Positions 8,878 through 15,847 of a stretch of 37,640 nt of DNA are shown here, piece by piece. A program made the translations under genes and the position numbers. Each line of letters starts with the position of its first letter. The first letter of the stretch is position 1. The stretch lies in NCBI GenBank assembly GCA_036846645.1, contig DAIUBN010000008.1, forward strand, positions 1 to 37,640, given 5' to 3'. The DNA is from JAAYUD01 sp036846645. GTDB lineage: Bacteria > Bacteroidota > Bacteroidia > Bacteroidales > Bacteroidaceae. The notes under the pieces are model-generated. The model saw nothing but the letters and a program-made list of their open reading frames with translations, did no database searches and was not told the origin of the DNA.

Positions 8878-11800
8878 TTAGAAAGTAATGTTTGCTCCGA
8901 TAGATATGGTGCGTGACTGCGGATAAACACCGCGATCGATACCTATAGTAGTATAACCACCTGATGCAACTTCGGGGTCGAAACCATTGTAACCTGTCAA
9001 TGTGAGAAGGTTCTCGGCAGAGACGAACAAACGTAAATTCTGAACAGAGAATTTTGTAGTGAGTTTCTGTGGTAGAGTATAACCAAGTTGAGCTGTCTTC
9101 AAACGAAGATAATTACCATTCTTAATATAGAGGTCAGAACTGCGCCAGTTTTTATTAGGATTGGCCGATGTCATACGTGGAATAGAGTTGGAAGTTCCTT
9201 CTCCATGCCAACGATCGAGAATCCATGACGGACGGTTCATACGAGGTATATCACCACGTTGAGAGAAGTCGAAGATATCATTTCCAATTGTACCTTGGAA
9301 TAACAAGTTAAGGTCGAAGCCTTTCCATTCGCCAGTGATTGTGAAACCGTATGTCCAGTCGGGCATTCCTTTACCTATCTTTACACGGTCGTTGCTATCG
9401 ATAGTGCCATCGTTGTTTGTATCAACGAATCTTACGTCACCAGGTTTAGCTTCTGCCTGCATCATCTCGCCTTTAGTATTGACGTAGTTTGCTACTTCTT
9501 GTGCATTCTGGAACAGACCATTTGTCTTGTATCCGAAGAAGAACGGCCAAATCATACCATCCTGACCTTTTACAAAGTCGCCTACACCGCTGGCACCTGC
9601 TGATTCGTAGATTGCGCTACCAGAAGCTGTACCCAATTTGACAAGCTTATTGTGAAGATAAGAAGCGTTTGCTCTGATACCATATTTGAAGTCTTTGATA
9701 TGGCTCTTCCAGCCCAATTCGAATTCGAGACCCCAGTTCTCCATCTTTCCGACGTTACCGGTAGGAGCACTTTGTCCGACGTATGCAGGAATCTGAACTG
9801 TCATCAACATACCGTTGGTTTTCTTCTTATAGTAATCCATACTGAAGGTCAATGCATTGTTCAAGAAAGAAGCATCGAAACCTAAGTCAATCTGCTCTGA
9901 CTCTTCCCATTTTACATCTTTATTGGCAAGTGCGCCAGGAGAAGAACCATATTGCATTGTACCACCTGTCTCACCTACTTTGCTAGGATCGGCTGTGTTG
10001 ACTGTATATCCACCACCGAAGTAGTAGTTCTGACCACCGCTCATCAACGAAGCGTATGTAAAGTTACCAATGGCTTCGTTACCATTCTTACCCCAACTGA
10101 AACGAACTTTCAATGCGTCGAACCAATCAGCGTGATTTTTCAAATAAGGCTCGTTCAATACATTCCAACCAACAGATACAGCAGGGAATGTAGCCCATTT
10201 GTGACTTGGACCGAAGTGAGAAGAACCATCACGACGTAGAGTGAATTGCAACATGTAGCGTTCGTCGTAGTTATAATCTATACGGCCGAAGTAAGATGCC
10301 AATGTAGCTCTGTTGTAGTTGCCTGTACCACCCCAAAGAGTAGAAAGTTTCTCGTCGGCAATTGCAGAGTTGATATTTGCTTTCAAAGGATCTGTTTCCA
10401 AAAGATCACGGTCGGTACCACCTAGATTGCGGTATGTGTATTTCTGAGCCGACTGACCTAATACAACTGTAAGGTTATGTTTTTCACCAAACTTTTTGTT
10501 GTATGTCAATACGTTTTCAACCTGCCACTTATAACCTCTGTTCATTTCGCTTTGAACTGTACTATAATCTAGATACTTGCCTTGAGAAGCCAAATAATAA
10601 GGCATTGTATAAGCATCGTATCCCCAGAAAGCGAGGTCGAATCCATAACTGGTCTTGAATGATAGACCTGGAAGTAAATCGAGTTTAGCATAGAATGTTC
10701 CGACAAACTTATCGGAATTGTTCTTGCCCGACGATGGCTGATTGAGCATACCAACAGGGTTGGCAATTTCTTGGAATCCATCTGGTGGAAGAGAGAATAC
10801 TCCGTGTGAATCTTTTACAGCGTAAGGATGAGCAGCAAGAATAGAAGCAGCTTCGTCTTCGCTAGCATAAACAGATACTAATGGAGAGAATGCAAGAGCA
10901 CTACCTAAGATTGAGCCATACTCTGAGTTGGTATCGATACCGGTACTGTTCACTCTAGAATAAGCAGCATTGACACCTACTGTCAGTTTATTCAAATAAT
11001 TACGATCTTTTGCCTCGAAGACAGTATAATTAGAGTTGGTTCGAACACTGTAGCGTTCGTAATTAGATTTATCATAGTTACCACCAACAATACCATCTTG
11101 TTTGTAGTAACCGAAAGAAAGGTAATATTGCATCTTGTCGTTACCGCCGTTGATGCTTACTTGATGACTCTGTATTGGAGCATTCTTATAGAATGTCTCT
11201 TTCTGCCAGTCGGTGCCTTTTCCTGCCGATGCGATCTGATCTGCAGAGTAGATGGCGTTACCTCCATCGTTGAGGCTCTCTTCATTCATAATAACCATAT
11301 ACTCTTTTGCATCGAGTACTGATTTGTGTGTCCAAGGATTTTGCCATCCATAAGATACATTGTAACTGATGGTTGCTTTACCCTGACTACCACTCTTGGT
11401 CGTTACCAAGATAACACCGTTGGCACCACGAGTACCATAGATTGCAGCCGAAGCGGCATCCTTCAATACTTCTACCGAAGCGATATCACTAGGGTTCAAA
11501 TAATTAATACCACCATCTACTGGCATACCGTCGACTACGTAGAGAGGTTCACTGTTGTTGATAGTACCGATACCACGAATACGTACCTTAGAATCAGAAC
11601 CCGGTTGACCTGAACTTTGAGTGATTTGTACACCTGATATCTTACCTTTCAGGGCATCCTCGATTCGTGAAGGCTTTGCAGCACTCAAATCTTCTGCCGA
11701 TACTTTACTGATAGCAGCTGTTACAACACTTTTTTTCTGTATACCATAACCAATGACAACGACTTCGCTAAGTGCTTTAGAATCTTCGGTCATAGTAATT

Positions 11801-12069
11801 TTCATTTTACCTTTTGTGGCTTGTACCTCTTTGGTGAGATAACCTACATAAGTAAGGATTAATGTAGACTTTGCAGGTGCTTTAAATTTAAAGTATCCGT
11901 TGATATCGGTTGCAGTACCGATATTAGCCGAACCTTTAACGACCACATTGACACCTATTAATGGCTCATTTGTCGAACCATCTAATACTGTACCCTCGAT
12001 AGTGGCATTCTGCCCGAATACCGATAGGTACATACCCAGTAAAAATAGAATAGAAATAATCTTCTTCAT
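8878..12069 (-). CDS. SusC/RagA-family TonB-dependent outer-membrane transporter (PUL 1)
   Basis: This is the outer-membrane channel that imports oligosaccharides using TonB energy. It has 1063 residues. Signal peptide MKKIISILFLLGMYLSVFGQ is followed by a CarboxypepD_reg-like domain (about 23-95, IEGTVLDGSTNEPLIGVNVV), a TonB-box-like LSEVVVIGYG near 100, a plug domain (about 115-225) with the family motifs PLYVVDGMPVDGG and VEVLKDAASAAIYGTRGANG, and a 22-strand barrel ending in aromatic TISIGANITF. There is no N-terminal STN domain, which fits regulation by the neighbouring HTH regulator rather than by a sigma/anti-sigma pair. It is the first gene of the PUL 1 operon; a -7 box and a three-copy TACGTCA array lie just upstream. 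Confidence 0.97.
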   Translation of the reverse strand: MKKIISILFLLGMYLSVFGQNATIEGTVLDGSTNEPLIGVNVVVKGSANIGTATDINGYFKFKAPAKSTLILTYVGYLTKEVQATKGKMKITMTEDSKALSEVVVIGYGIQKKSVVTAAISKVSAEDLSAAKPSRIEDALKGKISGVQITQSSGQPGSDSKVRIRGIGTINNSEPLYVVDGMPVDGGINYLNPSDIASVEVLKDAASAAIYGTRGANGVILVTTKSGSQGKATISYNVSYGWQNPWTHKSVLDAKEYMVIMNEESLNDGGNAIYSADQIASAGKGTDWQKETFYKNAPIQSHQVSINGGNDKMQYYLSFGYYKQDGIVGGNYDKSNYERYSVRTNSNYTVFEAKDRNYLNKLTVGVNAAYSRVNSTGIDTNSEYGSILGSALAFSPLVSVYASEDEAASILAAHPYAVKDSHGVFSLPPDGFQEIANPVGMLNQPSSGKNNSDKFVGTFYAKLDLLPGLSFKTSYGFDLAFWGYDAYTMPYYLASQGKYLDYSTVQSEMNRGYKWQVENVLTYNKKFGEKHNLTVVLGQSAQKYTYRNLGGTDRDLLETDPLKANINSAIADEKLSTLWGGTGNYNRATLASYFGRIDYNYDERYMLQFTLRRDGSSHFGPSHKWATFPAVSVGWNVLNEPYLKNHADWFDALKVRFSWGKNGNEAIGNFTYASLMSGGQNYYFGGGYTVNTADPSKVGETGGTMQYGSSPGALANKDVKWEESEQIDLGFDASFLNNALTFSMDYYKKKTNGMLMTVQIPAYVGQSAPTGNVGKMENWGLEFELGWKSHIKDFKYGIRANASYLHNKLVKLGTASGSAIYESAGASGVGDFVKGQDGMIWPFFFGYKTNGLFQNAQEVANYVNTKGEMMQAEAKPGDVRFVDTNNDGTIDSNDRVKIGKGMPDWTYGFTITGEWKGFDLNLLFQGTIGNDIFDFSQRGDIPRMNRPSWILDRWHGEGTSNSIPRMTSANPNKNWRSSDLYIKNGNYLRLKTAQLGYTLPQKLTTKFSVQNLRLFVSAENLLTLTGYNGFDPEVASGGYTTIGIDRGVYPQSRTISIGANITF

Positions 12070-12119
12070 GTGTTCTATTGATTAATAAGATTAACTTTTT
12101 TGTCCCTCGTTGGACATTG

Positions 12120-12149
12120 CAAACATAGAGATAAATGAACGAAATGAAA
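12120..12149 (-). promoter_or_regulatory. Predicted promoter of the PUL 1 operon
   Basis: On the minus strand TATGTTTG (12127-12120) matches the Bacteroides -7 consensus TAnnTTTG. Eighteen bases upstream lies TTTC (12149-12146), a one-base miss from the -33 consensus TTTG, as often seen at activator-dependent promoters. The predicted start site is near 12113, giving a leader of about 43 bases. Confidence 0.6.
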
Positions 12150-12170
12150 CTATTATTAAGACTTCTTTAA

Positions 12171-12210
12171 TACGTCAAACCGATTTTATTAATACGTCAT
12201 TATTACGTCA
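12171..12210 (-). promoter_or_regulatory. Helically phased TACGTCA direct repeats, candidate activator site of PUL 1
   Basis: TACGTCA occurs at 12171-12177, 12193-12199 and 12204-12210 (TGACGTA when read toward susC). The start-to-start distances are 22 and 11 bases, so all copies face the same side of the helix. The nearest copy is about 22 bases upstream of the -33 element. Position and phasing suit binding by the adjacent HTH regulator; the assignment to that protein is inferred. Confidence 0.6.
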
Positions 12211-12289
12211 ATAATTGCTAAATAATTATTAAACAGTTAATTAACGATACGTTTATATAGGCTTTTAAGCACTTTTAAAGAAAGTAAAT

Positions 12290-12430
12290 TTATTTATTTT
12301 CTTGCAGTTCTTCTTTTTCATTTATTTCTTCTGTGTATGGAGAACTTTCTGTTATTTGTTTCGCTTTTATTTTTATTACGAGGTTTACTGCGATGCCTAT
12401 AGGTGATAAACCATATATATCATTCAACAA
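12290..12430 (-). CDS. Possible 46-residue small protein (very uncertain)
   Basis: A minus-strand frame downstream of the regulator gene encodes a short hydrophobic stretch (GLSPIGIAVNLVIKIK) and then a highly charged tail (EEINEKEELQENK) before a TAA at 12290. That layout resembles small membrane proteins. Against it: no ATG or GTG is available in frame, TTG starts are uncommon in this group, no family is recognised, and AT-rich DNA gives such frames by chance. Confidence 0.15.
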   Translation of the reverse strand: MLNDIYGLSPIGIAVNLVIKIKAKQITESSPYTEEINEKEELQENK

Positions 12431-12486
12431 GGTTTGAATAATATATGTTTAAAGTTCTTTTGTCGAGGAATTATAAAAGACTCTGA

Positions 12487-15351
12487 TTATAGGTTGTTGA
12501 GATAGTCTATCAGTCCGTCTTCACGTTCTAGTCCGAACTTTTTGCGCAACCGGTATCTGATAGTTTCTACACCGCGTATAGAAATGTTGAGTAATGGAGC
12601 GATTTCCTTTGTAGAAAGGTTCATTTTGAGATAGGCACACATCAGGCGTTCATTGTTCGACAAATCTGGATGTTTTTCACGTAGCCTCTTCATGAAATTG
12701 TTGTGTACGACATCAAATTGGTCTTCGATTTTCTTTAGCACTTCATCTCCTTGGATATCAGAGTCTATCTTGTTGCGTACCAGAACAAGCATTTGTCTGG
12801 CTTCTCTCTCTTTGTCTCCTTTGAGCGTAGACATTACTTGAAAGAGGTCGCCACGTATCTCTGTAAGAATTTCATTCTTCCTGACGAAGTTAATCATTAG
12901 ATTGGCCATCTCCTGACTTTTATGTTTGAGTTCGTATTCTATCTTTTCTTTTTCGAGTTCTACAATTTGCTGCTCTTTTTCAGCCTTTTCTTCTTCGTAC
13001 TCTTTCTCCATCGCTTTCATCTGGCGGTCTTTCTCCTTCACGGCTTGTTGTTTCTTCTTTTTAACGCGGACATCATCCCATATATAGATATAGCGTAGCA
13101 TGAAGCCAAACAGAATAAGATATATCATATATGCCCAGGCGGTGCGATACCATGGTGGAAGTATGCGGAAAGTGAAATTGTCGGATGATATGATAACACC
13201 GTTTGGCAGCATAGCCCGTACTTCAAAGCGGTATTTGCCTTCGTGAAGATTACTGAACTCTTTCACTCGAGATGTGGTATAGTCCGACCATTCTTTATCA
13301 TTCAGTCTGTATTGGTAGATTACACCTTCGATATTGATTGCCGAGGTAATGCCATATTCAAGTCTTATCGAGTTGTGACTGTAAGATATTTTGGGAATAT
13401 TTTTGATGGATAGGTAATTGTCGGTGTATAACAGCGAGTCTTTTGGATAGGTTTGATATACATTTTTGATATGTAACATATCGTAGAATGTGTTAGACCT
13501 ACTCTTTCCTGTCGAATTGAAGAGTGCGAAGCCATTGTCGTTGGGAATAATCATCTGTTCATCCGATATCGGAATGATTGTTTCTGCGTCCAATACCAAG
13601 GGCAATGAAGGAATCTCAAAATAATTACGGGTCTCTTTTCCTGTTTTAGCATTAAATAATGAGATGTGTTCGGGTGCCAATGTGATGATAGAACCATTAT
13701 ATTGTGTTAGACTGGTGACATAATCTTTGGGCTTCTCTATGATTTTGCTGAGCTCTAATTCTTTGGTCTTACTATTGATTTCATATATGCCCTTTGTCGT
13801 GGCAATGACTATCTTACCGTTTACATTATATAGTTTGGTTCCTTTTTCTACCTGAATCAGTTCACGGAGATTATAAACACGGATCCTTTTTGCTCGTGTC
13901 AACTCTTTGTCCGTATAATATTGCCATACCTCGTTTCCATTGGCTATCCAAAGTGATTGAGGCGATTCTTGCGCAAACCAACGGCAACTCTCATTCAGTC
14001 CTGCTATTTTATGAGATAATACCCATGTTCCATTTATTCTTTTAATGACATAGATTCCGTCGTAAACTCCGACGAGCATTTTATCTTTTTCGCCTAACAC
14101 TGGTATGCAGGTCCAAACACCTGTAATATTGGTGATTTTGTTCAATGTAGTGCCTTGTAAGAGAAACAGACCTCTGTCGTGTCCACAAAGTATTTCATCA
14201 CCAATCTTATTAATGCTCCATACTTGCCCGCCTCCGCCGGTAACAGCAGTTATTGTTGGTCGGTGTTCGGACACGTCACTATTGAAAGGCATATAAAACA
14301 GACCTCTGTTGGTGCCAAGGTAGAGTAGATTCCCCGAGAGGCATGCCGAATATCCTGTACCGTATGAGTAAGGGAAAGAATAAAGGTTGGTGAGGGGCGA
14401 ATTGAGTAGAATATAATCTACACCTCCGCTATCGAGTCCGGCCCATAGATTGCCTTGGCTGTCGAAGGCGGCAGACAATACCGTATTGTTCTGCATGCCG
14501 CTCATCTCGTTGAAATGCTTTGCCACGTGAGTAGTTAAGTCGACGATGGCAATACCGTTTCGTATACTGCCTAAAGCCAGACGACTGCCCGAAAGGGTGG
14601 CACAGAATATTTCATTTTGTTTGATAAATGGTTCCAACCCCGTGGTGTAAGAATAAGCATTGTTCCCATCGTAGAGAAAGACGCCGTCGAAGGCAGTGGC
14701 TATGAGTATCTTGTTGCCAAATGGAAGTATACTGCGAATCCTTTTGTTCTGTAAGTTCTCAGCTCCTTGAAGGGGTAAGATGGTGTTGCCCGCCAGAATA
14801 AAGATTCCTTTGGTAGTACCGATATAAAGTGTGCCGTTCGACATTCCCGAGCAATCAATCTTGACATTAGCCTGAATCACTGTGTATTTATTGTCAATAC
14901 ACTTTACGATTAGTCCGTCACCTATAATATATAGTGTGTTGTCGTAGTCGAAGATGTTCCAGATATTACCGATGCTATTCTGCTTTCCATTCATATGCCC
15001 TGAAAGACACTTATATATCATCTTTCCGTTGGCATTGGGCGAATAATAACCGAATTCGTTGATACCACCCACAAAAATTCGCTTTTTATCTTGGGAAGGG
15101 CAAATAGAACGAACTGTTGTTCCATTGTGTAGCGTGAACAACGACCAGGATGAGCCACTGAATTGTACCAGTCCATTTTGATTGGCAAAGTACACCCATC
15201 TGTTATTGAATGATTTGATCTGCCATGTCTGCGAACCGTTACCGTAAAGGTTTTTGCTGTAATTAATGATATAATCGTTCCAATCGCCGGCATAACCAAG
15301 CAATGGGAATAAAATCAGGATACAGGTCAGAAGGGTACGACACGATTTCAT
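12487..15351 (-). CDS. Membrane-spanning one-component regulator: propeller, Y_Y_Y, coiled coil and LuxR-type HTH
   Basis: This 954-residue protein most likely senses a sugar in the periplasm and activates PUL 1. It has a signal peptide (about 1-22, ILILFPLLGYAG), then about 620 residues of beta-propeller-type repeats (VYFANQNGLVQF, IGTTKGIFIL, LYLGTNRGLFYM), and a Y_Y_Y domain near 660-730 (YQYRLNDKEWSDYT, LHEGKYRFEVRA). One transmembrane helix follows at about 735-757, then a Lys/Glu-rich coiled coil at about 765-840. The C-terminal HTH is LSNNERLMCAYLKMNLSTKE followed by LNISIRGVETIRYRLRKKFG. There is no histidine kinase, phosphotransfer or receiver domain, unlike hybrid two-component PUL regulators. 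It starts 12 bases after a small lipoprotein gene and probably shares its transcript. The direct link to PUL 1 is inferred from position. Confidence 0.85.
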   Translation of the reverse strand: MKSCRTLLTCILILFPLLGYAGDWNDYIINYSKNLYGNGSQTWQIKSFNNRWVYFANQNGLVQFSGSSWSLFTLHNGTTVRSICPSQDKKRIFVGGINEFGYYSPNANGKMIYKCLSGHMNGKQNSIGNIWNIFDYDNTLYIIGDGLIVKCIDNKYTVIQANVKIDCSGMSNGTLYIGTTKGIFILAGNTILPLQGAENLQNKRIRSILPFGNKILIATAFDGVFLYDGNNAYSYTTGLEPFIKQNEIFCATLSGSRLALGSIRNGIAIVDLTTHVAKHFNEMSGMQNNTVLSAAFDSQGNLWAGLDSGGVDYILLNSPLTNLYSFPYSYGTGYSACLSGNLLYLGTNRGLFYMPFNSDVSEHRPTITAVTGGGGQVWSINKIGDEILCGHDRGLFLLQGTTLNKITNITGVWTCIPVLGEKDKMLVGVYDGIYVIKRINGTWVLSHKIAGLNESCRWFAQESPQSLWIANGNEVWQYYTDKELTRAKRIRVYNLRELIQVEKGTKLYNVNGKIVIATTKGIYEINSKTKELELSKIIEKPKDYVTSLTQYNGSIITLAPEHISLFNAKTGKETRNYFEIPSLPLVLDAETIIPISDEQMIIPNDNGFALFNSTGKSRSNTFYDMLHIKNVYQTYPKDSLLYTDNYLSIKNIPKISYSHNSIRLEYGITSAINIEGVIYQYRLNDKEWSDYTTSRVKEFSNLHEGKYRFEVRAMLPNGVIISSDNFTFRILPPWYRTAWAYMIYLILFGFMLRYIYIWDDVRVKKKKQQAVKEKDRQMKAMEKEYEEEKAEKEQQIVELEKEKIEYELKHKSQEMANLMINFVRKNEILTEIRGDLFQVMSTLKGDKEREARQMLVLVRNKIDSDIQGDEVLKKIEDQFDVVHNNFMKRLREKHPDLSNNERLMCAYLKMNLSTKEIAPLLNISIRGVETIRYRLRKKFGLEREDGLIDYLNNL

Positions 15352-15363
15352 AGACTGATAGTC

Positions 15364-15771
15364 TTAATTATAACGTTCGAATTCGTAAGTGTTATCGAGA
15401 ACGATATGGTCGTAGTCTTCAAAATAGTAGCTTACTGTAATGTCATACTGAGAGGCAATCGTACTGGTTCCTGAGTAATAATTGGTCACTTCGATATAGA
15501 TGGCTCTGTATTGGGGGTCTATTCTATAATCAACGAACGAATCTCCTTCGAACTGGCAACCTCTACTAAGGAGTAACTGATCAATGTTTCCATCGTCCAC
15601 ACCATTTTCTACTGTGCCTTTTGATGAGAAAAGACATTGCATTGAAGAATTCAATCCGATCCAATCTCCGACTATTGCGTAGGCCTCGTCAAAACCGTCG
15701 TCAGAAGTACAAGCTGTGAAAGTGAATAATGGACATAATAAAAATAAGACGAGTAATAATTTCTGTTTCAT
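15364..15771 (-). CDS. Small lipoprotein of unknown function upstream of the PUL 1 regulator
   Basis: The 135-residue protein has a lipoprotein signal, MKQKLLLVLFLLCPLFTFTAC, with Cys21 followed by TSDDG. The rest is predicted beta-rich (YAIVGDWIGLNSSMQCLFSS near 31-50, ending DHIVLDNTYEFERYN) and vaguely resembles lipocalin-like lipoprotein domains, where a GxW near the start of the barrel is usual (here GDW). I do not recognise a specific family. A -7 box TACCTTTG lies about 26 bases upstream of its start, so this gene and the regulator probably form a two-gene transcript separate from, or added to, the mutL operon. Association with PUL 1 is a guess from location. Confidence 0.75.
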   Translation of the reverse strand: MKQKLLLVLFLLCPLFTFTACTSDDGFDEAYAIVGDWIGLNSSMQCLFSSKGTVENGVDDGNIDQLLLSRGCQFEGDSFVDYRIDPQYRAIYIEVTNYYSGTSTIASQYDITVSYYFEDYDHIVLDNTYEFERYN

Positions 15772-15783
15772 GATTTTCTATAG

Positions 15784-15804
15784 TTTGTCAACTAGACAAA
15801 GGTA
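15784..15804 (-). promoter_or_regulatory. Predicted promoter of the lipoprotein-regulator pair, overlapped by a short inverted repeat
   Basis: TACCTTTG on the minus strand (15804-15797) fits the -7 consensus TAnnTTTG; I do not see a clear TTTG at -33. TTTGTC/GACAAA arms (15784-15789 and 15795-15800, five-base spacer) form a perfect 6-bp inverted repeat that overlaps the -7 box and the probable start site, so a bound protein there could repress. Confidence 0.45.
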
Positions 15805-15847
15805 GAAAATATAATCGAAATTGTTTCTTTTAATTTCAGAAAAACTC

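Larger units (their letters stand above)
12070..12486. other. Intergenic region between the PUL 1 operon and its regulator gene
   Basis: The susC-proximal half carries the predicted promoter and the TACGTCA array. The regulator-proximal half is AT-rich. It has a GGTTTA/TAAACC inverted repeat near 12383-12412 that could help end the regulator transcript, and a minus-strand open frame of 46 codons (12290-12430) whose only start would be TTG. I see no RNA gene. Confidence 0.5.

Noticed and set aside
9431..9440. Another TTACGTCA inside the PUL 1 susC gene
   Set aside because: It is a single copy within coding sequence, with no phased partner or promoter.
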